Below, in pieces: positions 9,301 to 13,148 of a stretch of 17,998 bases of DNA. How positions within the stretch are numbered: the first letter of the stretch is position 1; the number at the start of each line of letters is the position of its first letter. A program made the position numbers and the translations under genes. The notes under the pieces are model-generated. The model did not search any database. It was not told the DNA's origin and saw only the letters and a list, made by a program, of their open reading frames with translations. This DNA comes from Baffinella frigidus (taxonomy: Eukaryota > Cryptophyceae > Cryptomonadales > Baffinellaceae), in contig MU646342.1 of NCBI GenBank assembly GCA_026770585.1, positions 683,774-701,771 on the forward strand. The letters run 5' to 3'.

Positions 9301-11221
9301 TATGTTGGGAGAAATTAAAACCTAAAGGACCTAAAGGACGCTTCGGTGGCAGGTGGGCACCCTCCCGGGGCACTCCGGCGAAGTGAACTCAGTCGCGTTC
9401 TCACCGGACGGGAAGCACATCGCGAGCGGGTCGCCTGACACGCTGGTGAAGATCTGGGATGCCCGGACAAGAGCCGCGGTGAGCATCGGTGTGGGCGTGC
9501 ATTGAGGGCGGGGAGGTGGTGGAGGTGTTTCGTGCGGTTTAATCTCAGAAAACGAGTTCTAAAACGAGTTCTAAAACTCGTTTTCTTAAGTCAATTCCCT
9601 TACAATTTCGTCGACTGGAGAGTAAAGAATAAGTTGACGAATTTGTAAGGGAATTGACTTAAGAAAACGAGTTTTAGAACTCGTTTTCTGAGATAAGGTT
9701 GTTCCTCGCCTGCCTTGTGTTGGAAGTTTATTCGGGGAAACCTATTTTTTCTTTCATTTGATGGCAACGAAAATTACCACACAGTTCGTTTTTATTAGTA
9801 ATATAAAAGAACCTGTGTAGTAATTTTGATTGCCATCAAACGAAAGAAAAATAGGGTTCCCCGGATAAAAGCGGTCTGAGGTGAGATCACGGCGGGGTGG
9901 CACGTGGGCACGCGTGATTACCGCGGGCACTTGTGTGTGAGATCGGGAACGCGATCCGAAAGCAAAAATGCTTTCTTTGCAGTCCTTTCTACGGAAGGAC
10001 GTGTCGTTGGCATATGTTGGGCGAAATTAAAACCTAAAGGACCTAAAGGACTGACGTGTTTTCCTGGCAGGTGCACACGCTGGGCCACACCTGCTCAGGC
10101 CTTTGCATCTGTACCAACCTCGCAGTGAACCCTGAGTGTCCCCGCTCGGGGCACGAGCGGGGGGTGACCGTCGTGGCGTTCACCGACGACAGCGCGCACG
10201 TCGTCAGCGGAAGCTTCGACTGCACGGTGCGTGCCTTCTTTGCCACGAGATATGGAATGCTGTTCTAGTTCGGGCCGAGAGATCCTGATATGGAATGCTA
10301 GATATTCGAGATATGGAATGCTAGATATTCTACTTCGGGCCGAGAGATCTTTGGCGCTTGAAAAAAGGCGCCAGATCTCGCCGTCCAGCGTTCAAAGAAC
10401 TGAGTTTACTTTTGTAAAGTAGGGGGAGAGGTACGTGTTTTATTGCCGAACTACCAGCGCCATGACGGCACCTTACGCGTCGGACCTTATCTCAGAAAAG
10501 GGATTCTGAAATCCGTTTTCTTAAGTCATTTCCCCTTCAAATCTGTCAACTTATGCGAAGGGAAAAGAATAAGTTGACGAATTTGTGTAGGAATTGACTT
10601 AAGAAAACGGATTTTAGAATCCCTTTTTTGAGATAAGACCTGAGTTCCAGCATAAGGAACTTCACTCCGAGCCACAAGATTTCAGCTAAGTCAACCAGCT
10701 CACCTAAGTCAACTTTCCCCTGTTTTCGTTGGACGGCATTTGACTTAAGGCGCTGGCTTTCAGGGGGAGTTGACTTAGGCGAAATGTTCTGACTCCGAGT
10801 GAACTTGGTTCCAGACACGCTGCCCTCAACTACCGGATCGGTGTGTCGTGAGTGCTGACTTGGGGGGGCTGGGAAGGTGCGCTTCTGGGACGTCGCGTCC
10901 GGCCTGGAGGTGCGTCAGGTCGCGACTTTGGCGTTTGCTTTCGCTGCGTATCGACCGGGGGGGCCACACCAGGACTTCCTGAACCCGCACTTCCTCAAGT
11001 CGAGCGGTGACTCGCACCTTCTCGAGTCCAGCGGCGACACGCTCGTGATCACGCAGCTGCTGCCCCGCGAAGGCGCGGAGGACGAGGACGGCGTCCAGCC
11101 CGCCGTGGCGTGCTTCAAGGCGCCGCAGCATATCACCTTCGTGCGGCGCCACGGCGCATCTATCTGCGTGGGTTGCGCCGGCGGCGCGGTGTGCATTTTG
11201 CAGGCGCCGTTTCTCACGTGA
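105..11221 (+). CDS. 5'-truncated multi-exon WD40-repeat (beta-propeller) protein gene
   Basis: This reconstructed gene has exons at 105-341, 882-1082, 2499-2714, 4513-4746, 6813-7025, 7390-7515, 7658-7723, 7878-7937, 8313-8432, 9056-9181, 9353-9478, 10071-10226 and 10877-11221, with a TGA stop at 11219-11221. They give 741 residues. All introns are GT-AG and all junctions are phase 0. Eleven WD40 blades are recognisable by GH...[34 protein letters not shown] cores, plus a divergent last blade. WD40 propellers are protein-interaction scaffolds, and no enzymatic domain is visible. The 5' part (start codon, promoter, earlier exons) is absent because the telomere lies just upstream. Exon calls rest on splice motifs and repeat homology, not on transcript data. 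Whether the truncated gene is expressed is unknown, and it may be a pseudogene. Confidence 0.85.
509..689. mobile_element. Inverted-repeat (MITE-like) element with 27-bp perfect terminal arms
   Basis: Positions 509-535 and 663-689 are perfect 27-bp inverted repeats (ends ccacacgagg). Between them is a second perfect palindrome at 568-607. Imperfect similarity of the flanks suggests that the true ends lie a little further out. No coding capacity. Confidence 0.75.
568..607. repeat. Perfect 18-bp palindrome inside the element
   Basis: The arms gatcacgtttccgtacgg (568-585) and their reverse complement (590-607) flank a 4-nt loop, giving a potential cruciform or RNA hairpin. Confidence 0.9.
882..1082 (+). 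CDS. WD40 exon B, with Cys insert
   Basis: 67 codons, phase 0-0, acceptor ttggcag at 881, donor gtgcgc at 1083 (weaker than the usual gtgag). It begins [16 protein letters not shown], then LACP, then [36 protein letters not shown]. Ser-Thr-Ser replaces the usual Ser-Pro-Asp turn. Confidence 0.88.
1118..1259. mobile_element. TAATC-ended inverted-repeat element, TSD ACTT
   Basis: The ends TAATCTCCATACAAGTATTA and their reverse complement are symmetrical, flanked by ACTT at 1114-1117 and 1260-1263. The interior arms hold a caacgaaatttactacaca motif shared with the elements at 1818-1988 and 9728-9868. Non-autonomous, 142 bp. Confidence 0.8.
1325..1496. repeat. Inverted repeat with 19-bp arms and central palindrome
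   Basis: Arms 1325-1343 and 1478-1496 (ccacgcaagagtgtagggc) are perfectly inverted. A 26-bp perfect palindrome centred on gaattc lies at 1359-1384. The right arm abuts the next inverted repeat, so the two may be nested. Confidence 0.7.
1497..1656. repeat. Inverted repeat with 25-bp perfect arms
   Basis: cagccctcacggtttgcaca... at 1497-1521 is perfectly inverted at 1632-1656. The interior includes the near-palindrome gacgccggaatccggcggtc. Probably a MITE-like element; no clear target duplication is seen. Confidence 0.7.
1665..1815 (-). mobile_element. Diverged SINE-like copy (minus strand)
   Basis: The order of motifs (repeats of ggtcctttag, then cttcgagctccc, ctgcagagaag, ctttcggatcgc) is the reverse complement of the family at 3972-4093. 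A closely matching variant lies at 12693-12790. Confidence 0.55.
1818..1988. mobile_element. TAATC-ended inverted-repeat element, TSD GATC
   Basis: Left end TAATCCCGCCAGGTATTTG; the right end reverse-complements to TCATCCCGCC... (one mismatch). GATC flanks both sides (1814-1817 and 1989-1992). Imperfect arms of about 45 bp include ggagttccccgaat. The core shares caacgaaatttactacaca with 1118-1259. Confidence 0.72.
2071..2094. repeat. Short near-perfect palindrome centred on ctcgag
   Basis: tgccattac and gtagtggca flank ctcgag with one mismatch. Nearby cagggcactcc is repeated in tandem (2019-2047). Confidence 0.6.
2304..2453. mobile_element. TTATCTCAG inverted-repeat element, copy 1, TSD AGGC
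   Basis: 150 bp. The ends TTATCTCAGAAAAC and GTTTTCTGAGATAA are flanked by AGGC (2300-2303 and 2454-2457). Each end also folds on itself (gaaaacgagttctaaaactcgttttc). Same subfamily as copy 3 at 9540-9696. No coding capacity. Confidence 0.88.
2499..2714 (+). CDS. WD40 exon C, with Cys insert
   Basis: 72 codons, phase 0-0, acceptor ctttccag at 2498, donor gtgaga at 2715. It begins [14 protein letters not shown], then [40 protein letters not shown]. The reading frame stays open beyond the donor to 2909, but the WD40 homology stops exactly at the splice site, so the read-through is not taken as coding. Confidence 0.9.
2935..3045. repeat. Dispersed repeat with CTT tract and ctcgatacaggtccta
   Basis: (CTT)n is followed by tattactctcgatacaggt and ccttgagttgagtga; the same order recurs at 16137-16240. 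A shorter relative follows the long CTT tract at 3147-3216. Confidence 0.7.
3147..3191. repeat. (CTT)n microsatellite
   Basis: About 15 CTT units, followed by the ctcattactctcgatacag motif of the neighbouring dispersed repeat. Confidence 0.9.
3497..3534. repeat. Perfect 18-bp palindrome with 2-nt spacer
   Basis: ggtcacgttgctgacaga (3497-3514) is exactly inverted at 3517-3534. It sits at the right edge of a weak inverted repeat (ctggtacaaa near 3358 and tttgtaccag near 3474). Confidence 0.88.
3584..3873. mobile_element. Long imperfect inverted repeat (fold-back element), about 290 bp
   Basis: The left arm runs from ggcttcgcagggattttcgg through gttaccttatccgtagataaatacac; the right arm is its reverse complement ending ccgaaaatcccggcgaagcc. 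Both arms contain direct repeats of gataaatacac. A related end (gggattttcgacccat, gttaccttatctgtagg) occurs at 16878-16926. Confidence 0.7.
3972..4093 (+). mobile_element. SINE-like element, copy 1
   Basis: Starts near gagctaaacgcgatccgaaagc; body gctttctctgcagtcctttc, tacggaagggcgtgtcgttgg; tail of four aaacctaaagg-type units. Head, body and simple-repeat tail resemble a SINE or other short retroposon. No polymerase III boxes are convincing here. Confidence 0.65.
4125..4345 (+). mobile_element. Two further SINE-like copies, rearranged
   Basis: 4125-4217 is a diverged copy (gatacgaaaggaagcatgg, cctttctacag, ctaaaggacctaaag tail). 4218-4345 is a closer copy (gcaaaaatggtttctctgcag, gaagggcgtgtcgttgg, cttaaaggacctaaagg), followed by a variant tail of ctcaaggac units. 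Confidence 0.6.
4513..4746 (+). CDS. WD40 exon D, with Cys insert
   Basis: 78 codons, phase 0-0, acceptor gacttcag at 4512, donor gtgagt at 4747. It begins with GTA rather than GTG ([15 protein letters not shown]), then [39 protein letters not shown]. There is no ATG or GTG start in this frame near the acceptor, so simple ORF calling misses it. It is the closest relative of exon A. Confidence 0.9.
4836..4879. repeat. 21-bp tandem duplication
   Basis: Two copies of accgtatccacacttttgaaa in tandem after a T9 tract. Confidence 0.85.
4930..5050. repeat. Unclassified dispersed repeat, copy 1
   Basis: gagctaggtcgtc, caaaagagggagtt, ataagaac, ttttatgggagtcagcagga, then aaagtggacacctccactt. The same order recurs at 6019-6122. 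Confidence 0.7.
5528..5651. mobile_element. MITE-like near-perfect hairpin, 124 bp
   Basis: Arms from ggaggccacctcagggtatt through aaaagtcaactcccctt to an 11-nt centre; the right arm ends ggtggcctcc. The arms match over about 55 bp with single-base differences. The aagtcaactcccc motif recurs in several other palindromic elements of the window. Confidence 0.8.
5786..5914. mobile_element. MITE-like inverted repeat, 129 bp
   Basis: agccctccgaggcggaccaaatcga at 5786-5810 inverts at 5890-5914; inner arms ccaattcctcgggtggcac invert across a short loop. Weaker matching (gagtcc/ggactc) extends the arms outward. The ggaccaaatcga motif recurs in the inverted repeat at 14108-14241. Confidence 0.78.
5945..6036 (-). 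other. tRNA-like sequence (degenerate tRNA or tRNA-derived SINE head)
   Basis: On the minus strand, TAGCTCAGTTGG (6024-6013) fits the polymerase III A box and GTTCGAGTC (5966-5958) fits the B box, with tRNA-like spacing. The D, acceptor and T stems do not pair well, and the would-be anticodon stem (GGTTC/GAACC) encloses an oversized loop. It is therefore unlikely to be a working tRNA. Confidence 0.4.
6019..6122. repeat. Unclassified dispersed repeat, copy 2
   Basis: gagctaggttgttc, caaaagagggagtt, agataagaac, ttttatgggagtcggcagga, ctaaagtggacacctccactt. It matches 4930-5050. The closing aaagtggacacctccactt can form a small hairpin and reappears next to acceptors before exons C and E. Confidence 0.7.
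6183..6312 (-). mobile_element. SINE-like element, minus-strand copy
   Basis: The reverse complement reads gagcctctgcactggagagc, taaacgcgatccgaaagc, gctttctctgcagtcctttc, gaagggcgtgtcgttgg, then the cctaaaggacctaaag tail. It is the most complete copy at its head. Confidence 0.7.
6727..6812 (+). repeat. Two tandem 43-bp units, each ending in a splice acceptor
   Basis: gtgctcacgctgggtcgcta... to ccacttaacag, at 6727-6769 and 6770-6812. Each starts with exon-like sequence (compare gtgcgcacgctgggccac of exon C), runs into an in-frame TAA, and ends with CAG. A third related unit without the repeat precedes exon C (2460-2498). Confidence 0.85.
6813..7025 (+). CDS. WD40 exon E, with Cys insert
   Basis: 71 codons, phase 0-0, acceptor cttaacag at 6812, donor gtgaga at 7026. 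It begins [17 protein letters not shown], then [41 protein letters not shown]. Two upstream copies of the acceptor (6769 and 6726) end the frame at TAA within seven codons, so only the third gives an open exon. It is most similar to exon C. Confidence 0.9.
7026..7389 (+). other. Intron E-F (364 bp)
   Basis: GTGAGA to GGGCAG. The ancestral intron core at both ends (gttgtgcgagtgcg; ttggaagtggtct) surrounds a SINE-like insertion. Confidence 0.75.
7194..7315 (+). mobile_element. SINE-like element, copy in intron E-F
   Basis: gagcctctgcactggagagc, cgaccccgaaagc-like head, gctttctctgcagtcctttc, gaagggcgtgtcgttggc, atatgttgggagaaattaaaac, then two degenerate tail units. Confidence 0.7.
7390..7515 (+). 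CDS. WD40 exon F, minimal 42-residue blade
   Basis: 42 codons, phase 0-0, acceptor tgggcag at 7389, donor gtgagc at 7516. [20 protein letters not shown], then [22 protein letters not shown]. This is the textbook WD40 length with no Cys insert. Exon J is nearly the same, pointing to recent exon duplication. Confidence 0.92.
7516..7657 (+). other. Intron F-G (142 bp), uninterrupted reference intron
   Basis: The shortest GT-AG intron of the ancestral type in the gene. It contains gttgtgcgagtgcgttcag, gtgggggggggg and gtttcgtgcatgcgtt, and no transposon. It approximates the ancestral form of the others. Confidence 0.7.
7658..7723 (+). CDS. WD40 exon G, first half, split by an introner-like element
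   Basis: 22 codons from acceptor ctcggcag at 7657: [20 protein letters not shown] then AR. It is followed at once by a 4-bp duplicated GGTT and an inverted-repeat element. Splicing at GT (7724) to AG (7876-7877) rejoins it to 7878-7937. If the element is retained, the frame ends at a stop at 7796-7798. Confidence 0.82.
7727..7876. mobile_element. Introner-like TTATCTCAG element, copy 2, inside a coding exon (TSD GGTT)
   Basis: 150 bp, ends TTATCTCAGAAAAGGG and CCCTTTTCTGAGATAA, flanked by GGTT at 7723-7726 and 7877-7880. Insertion plus duplication adds 154 bp (not a multiple of 3). Removing 7724-7877 as an intron (GT from the left duplication, AG from the element's last A plus the first G of the right duplication) restores the exon exactly. 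Nearly identical to copy 4 at 10487-10636, from which it differs by only a few bases, so both look young. Confidence 0.88.
7878..7937 (+). CDS. WD40 exon G, second half
   Basis: 20 codons: [20 protein letters not shown], ending at donor gtgagc (7938). Joined to 7658-7723 it makes one 42-residue blade. An uninterrupted copy of the junction exists at 8120-8194, which supports this join. Confidence 0.82.
7938..8312 (+). other. Intron G-H (375 bp), with exon-G duplications
   Basis: GTGAGC to TTGGCAG. Two partial copies of exon G (7966-7989 and 8120-8194) and a perfect 20-bp palindrome ccgcgtgaccggtcacgcgg at 8031-8050 lie inside. The second partial copy carries its own donor and intron start. 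Confidence 0.7.
8120..8194 (+). pseudogene. Truncated duplicate of WD40 exon G, without the element
   Basis: This 75-bp segment matches exon G from ttcgacgg to the gccgag end with one obvious difference (cgc for cgt), but lacks the 154-bp insertion. Its 5' half is missing. The frame upstream meets TGA immediately, and no acceptor gives an open phase-0 exon, so it is an exon remnant within an intron. It preserves the pre-insertion site. A smaller third copy of the same stretch lies at 7966-7989. Confidence 0.75.
8313..8432 (+). CDS. WD40 exon H
   Basis: 40 codons, phase 0-0, acceptor gttggcag at 8312, donor gtgaga at 8433. [20 protein letters not shown], then [20 protein letters not shown]. 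The GH dipeptide is replaced (LSG) and the blade is two residues short, so it is a diverged blade. Confidence 0.88.
8433..9055 (+). other. Intron H-I (623 bp)
   Basis: GTGAGA to TTGGCAG. Conserved intron core at the start (gtgccagtgcgttgagggtg, gtgggggtgcgcgcatgc), then the 8533-8686 element, then unassigned sequence containing small repeats of ttcaaaagtcaa (8754 and 8784) and ggctc/caagggtgcccc (8812-8850). Confidence 0.7.
8533..8686. mobile_element. Inverted-repeat element (ctcggagtcagaac / gccacaagat ends), forward copy
   Basis: Imperfect arms: tcggagtcagaacatttcgcctaagtcaact against the inverse of gttgacttagctgaaatcttgtggctcg. The interior gccttaagtcaaatgccgtcc is shared with an opposite-orientation copy at 10653-10802. 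Confidence 0.7.
9056..9181 (+). CDS. WD40 exon I
   Basis: 42 codons, phase 0-0, acceptor gttggcag at 9055, donor gtgagt at 9182. [20 protein letters not shown], then [22 protein letters not shown]. The GH dipeptide is lost and Asp is absent before the WD-like WN, but the fold pattern is intact. It starts VWT like exon B. Confidence 0.88.
9182..9352 (+). other. Intron I-J (171 bp), with truncated SINE-like copy
   Basis: GTGAGT to TGGCAG. The intron core ends ttggaagtggtctgaggtgac, followed by a 5'-truncated SINE-like element (about 9262-9340) whose tail lies 12 bp from the acceptor. This core preserves the empty site for the element at 9728-9868. Confidence 0.75.
9262..9340 (+). mobile_element. 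5'-truncated SINE-like copy
   Basis: It begins within the body (ctctgcagtcatgtctacgg) and keeps gaagggcgtgtcgttggc, tatgttgggagaaatt and the aaaacctaaaggacctaaagg tail. A 5' truncation with an intact tail is typical of target-primed retroposition. Confidence 0.65.
9353..9478 (+). CDS. WD40 exon J
   Basis: 42 codons, phase 0-0, acceptor ggtggcag at 9352, donor gtgagc at 9479. [20 protein letters not shown], then [22 protein letters not shown]. It is a near-duplicate of exon F in protein and DNA. Confidence 0.9.
9540..9696. mobile_element. TTATCTCAG inverted-repeat element, copy 3, TSD GGTT
   Basis: 157 bp. Left end TAATCTCAG (one base changed), right end CTGAGATAA, flanked by GGTT at 9536-9539 and 9697-9700. 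A small internal duplication (gagttctaaaac twice) explains the extra length. Same subfamily as copy 1. Confidence 0.87.
9728..9868. mobile_element. TTATYCGGGG inverted-repeat element, TSD AAGT
   Basis: Ends TTATTCGGGG and CCCCGGATAA, arms of about 60 bp including gatggcaa and attaccacacag. Flanks AAGT (9724-9727) and AAGC (9869-9872). The related intron I-J has ttggaagtggtctgagg uninterrupted, giving the empty site ttgg-aagt-ggtc. Confidence 0.82.
9945..10050 (+). mobile_element. SINE-like element, copy in intron J-K
   Basis: gggaacgcgatccgaaagc, gctttctttgcagtcctttc, gaaggacgtgtcgttggc, atatgttgggcgaaattaaa, cctaaaggacctaaagga. It ends 20 bp before the exon K acceptor. Confidence 0.7.
10071..10226 (+). 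CDS. WD40 exon K, with Cys insert
   Basis: 52 codons, phase 0-0, acceptor cctggcag at 10070, donor gtgcgt at 10227. [14 protein letters not shown], then [28 protein letters not shown]. Unlike the other exons it stops before the KIWD strand, which is supplied by the next exon, so here an intron splits a blade. Confidence 0.85.
10487..10636. mobile_element. TTATCTCAG inverted-repeat element, copy 4, TSD GACC
   Basis: 150 bp, flanked by GACC at 10483-10486 and 10637-10640. Almost identical to copy 2 at 7727-7876 (differences include c for t and g for a near the centre). Confidence 0.88.
10653..10802. mobile_element. Inverted-repeat element, opposite-orientation copy of 8533-8686
   Basis: ccgagccacaagatttcagc, aagtcaactttcccctgttt, ttggacggcatttgacttaa, gcgctggctttcagggggag, gcgaaatgttctgactccga: the reverse complement of the earlier element with few changes. 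Confidence 0.75.
10877..11221 (+). CDS. Terminal exon L: end of last typical blade and C-terminal domain
   Basis: 114 codons plus TGA, acceptor gggaag at 10876. It starts [14 protein letters not shown], completing the blade begun in exon K. Then comes a stretch with two similar segments ([22 protein letters not shown]), an acidic GAEDEDG loop, and [20 protein letters not shown] before the stop. The end is compatible with a closing beta-propeller blade. This exon is GC-rich and has no repeat insertions, in contrast to the sequence just after it. Confidence 0.85.
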   Translation: MRFWDVASGLEVRQVATLAFAFAAYRPGGPHQDFLNPHFLKSSGDSHLLESSGDTLVITQLLPREGAEDEDGVQPAVACFKAPQHITFVRRHGASICVGCAGGAVCILQAPFLT

Positions 11222-11298
11222 GAAACAGTGCAGCTCGTGCATTTGGGGGGCAGACGCATTGCGTGACTGCGAAGTGGAGGATTGAGAGGTGCAGAGGG

Positions 11299-11420
11299 TA
11301 CAGGGGTACCTCGCTCATGAGAAAGCGCACCCCCCTAGGAACCTACAGTAGGCCTGTGCCCAGGGCCCTACGGTGGTCCTAGGGGGGGGGGCAGTTTCTT
11401 ATGAGCGAGGTACCTCTGTA
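11299..11420. mobile_element. TACAGGGG palindromic element, copy 1
   Basis: tacaggggtacctcgctcat at the left is inverted at the right (atgagcgaggtacctctgta). The C-tract/G-tract and cctagg-rich centre make almost the whole 122 bp self-complementary. Terminal TA on both sides fits a TA target site. Confidence 0.78.
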
Positions 11421-11522
11421 CATGCTTGTGTCTGGGAACACAGCCCTAAGTAGGAGTTAGTCGGAGTGGCTCAATCTCGTGGACACAGATTAAGAACGGC
11501 ACGTACCCATCTAGGAGGTCAG

Positions 11523-11643
11523 TAGAGGGAAACCTCGCTCATAAGAAACAGCCCCCCCCCTAGGACCGCCATAGGGCCCTAGGCATAGGCCTACTGCAGG
11601 GTCCTAGGGGGGCGCAGTTTCTTATGATCGAGGCAGCCCTGTA
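11523..11643. mobile_element. TACAGGGG palindromic element, copy 2
   Basis: Diverged ends (tagagggaaacctcgctcat; atgatcgaggcagccctgta), same C-tract and ggaccgccatagggccctag-like core. Confidence 0.72.
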
Positions 11644-12345
11644 GACTGATCCGGAGTTCCCGTCGAGATGCACATTTAGTGCTTGGCTGTCGGGGCCAGA
11701 CAGACCAAGTCTGCTGTAGGAACATGTAGAGCCAGATTTACCAGACCAGTTCTTGAACGTCATGATAAATTTACAGTAAATTGACAACCGCCTTCGACCG
11801 ACCCCCCCTCTCCGCTTCCTCAGATAACTCAAACTTCCATGTGTGTCCCTTACTTCCACACGACGCCACTTGAGACCTCGTATGGTGTTCGAATTCCTTT
11901 ACTAGGGAGTGTAAAGGCCTAAAACGCATTGTATAAGCTTTGCACGTGTTGTAAAAAGTAAAGTTTTAAAAACCATTGTCTGGTTAAAAGTCGTTGCAAC
12001 GGGGTCGCAGAAGGTCTAGATTTATCTCGAATGAGACTAGGAACAAATAATACCCGTGACCGCTGAAATGGGTGTTGGGACACACGGGAGATCCTCCTTT
12101 TGTACTGGTCCAGATATGAACCATAATCATTTTAAGACCAGATTACTACACGATGTCAGCAAAATTCCAGGGTGGATTAGAGGCCTCAAGTGGCGTCGTG
12201 TGGTTCTAGTAGACGTGACTGTGTAAAGTCACTCCGGCTATGCCTATGGGACTTGTCCCCAGAGAAAGGGCACAGTGCGGCTCCTTCTGAACACACTGCC
12301 AAACCCCGAGGCGGGCACGTCCACCCCTCCACGACCCACACGCCC

Positions 12346-12472
12346 TACAGGGGTACCTCGCTCATAAGAAACTACCATCCCCTAGGACCCTACGGTACAT
12401 GTAGGGCTATGCCTAGGGCCCTACGGTGTTCCTAGGGGGGGGACAGTTTCTTATGAGCGAGGTACCCCTGTA
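12346..12472. mobile_element. TACAGGGG palindromic element, copy 3
   Basis: Intact symmetrical ends (tacaggggtacctcgctcat / atgagcgaggtacccctgta) and a cctagggccctacgg core. The best-preserved member of the family in this window. Confidence 0.8.
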
Positions 12473-12512
12473 GCGCGTGTCCCAGCCTTCGAACTCCATC
12501 TACCCTCATTCC

Positions 12513-12598
12513 ATCTGACAGTCTGGAGTCGCGTTCGTGACTCTGACCGTCTGGAGTCGCGTTCGTGACTCTGACCGTCTGGAGTCGCGTTCGTGACG
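12513..12598. repeat. 28-bp tandem repeat, three units
   Basis: ctgaccgtctggagtcgcgt unit starts recur with period 28 (gtctgg at 12521, 12549, 12577). Confidence 0.85.
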
Positions 12599-12692
12599 TG
12601 ACTCACAGCGGTCCAGTGTGTGTGAGTGTGAGATGAGACTAAGATGCATCTAGTGCGTGTCCCAGCCTTGTGAGTTGTGAGTAACAGTGCAC

Positions 12693-12800
12693 AGGGTCCT
12701 TGAGGTCCTTTAGGTTCTTCGAGCTCCCAACGTAGGCAGACACCGGAACTGGCTCCGCAGAAAAGCCATGCTTCCTTTCGGATCACATTCAGGCCGAGGC
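12693..12800 (-). mobile_element. Diverged SINE-like copy (minus strand)
   Basis: ccttgaggtcctttaggttc, cttcgagctcccaacgtagg, agacaccggaactgg, cttcctttcggatcacattc. Closest to the copy at 1665-1815. The following caggccgaggcgtgaaagca recurs at 15560-15585. Confidence 0.55.
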
Positions 12801-12893
12801 GTGAAAGCAGACGTTCGGAACAAAGCTTGTGAGGGCCTACAGGGCCAGGTAACAGAAAGAAAGTTTAATAATATACACCGATTCAGCTGCGTC

Positions 12894-13071
12894 TACAGGG
12901 GTACCTCGCTGAAAAAAATAAACAGCCGCCGCCCCTAGGACCACCATAGGACCCTGGGCATGGTCCTACTGTTGGGTCCTAGGGGGAGGCGGTTTCTTAT
13001 GAGCGAGGTAGCCTAGGGTCCTATGGTGGTCCTAGGGGCGGCGGCGGTTTCTTATGAGCGAGGCACTCCTG
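12894..13071. mobile_element. Compound TACAGGGG palindrome, copy 4
   Basis: One left end (tacaggggtacctcgctg) is followed by two successive right ends (tttcttatgagcgaggta near 12990-13009 and tttcttatgagcgaggca near 13048-13065), as if one element were inserted into or partly duplicated within another. Confidence 0.65.
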
Positions 13072-13148
13072 AACCATCACTCTTGAAACCAAGGGCGATC
13101 CCAGCCTCCAGGCAACTTATCAACAAGGTCCCACACCGCCCTAGTGAC

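Larger units (their letters stand above)
9479..10070 (+). other. Intron J-K (592 bp)
   Basis: GTGAGC to CTGGCAG. The intron core is broken by two inverted-repeat elements (9540-9696 and 9728-9868) and a SINE-like copy (9945-10050). Fragments of the core (gttcctcgcctgccttgtgt, gcggtctgaggtgag) survive between them. Confidence 0.75.
10227..10876 (+). other. Intron K-L (650 bp), splitting a WD40 blade
   Basis: GTGCGT to GGGAAG. It begins with a short tandem array of gatatggaatgctagatatt (10247-10334) and the hairpin agatctttggcgc/ggcgccagatctc (about 10345-10380), followed by two inverted-repeat elements. It has no sign of the intron core shared by the other introns. Confidence 0.72.
11222..12345. 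other. Intergenic, two TACAGGGG palindromes, otherwise unassigned
   Basis: Downstream of the WD40 stop. Apart from the palindromes at 11299-11420 and 11523-11643, the stretch 11644-12345 (AT-richer) shows no convincing ORF, RNA gene or repeat. Confidence 0.6.

Noticed and set aside
10826-11259. Long minus-strand open frames opposite exon L
   Set aside because: Antisense shadows of a GC-rich coding exon; the + strand frame completes a WD40 blade and ends in a proper stop.
11560-11859. 99-codon minus-strand frame
   Set aside because: It begins inside a TACAGGGG palindrome and has no recognisable motif.
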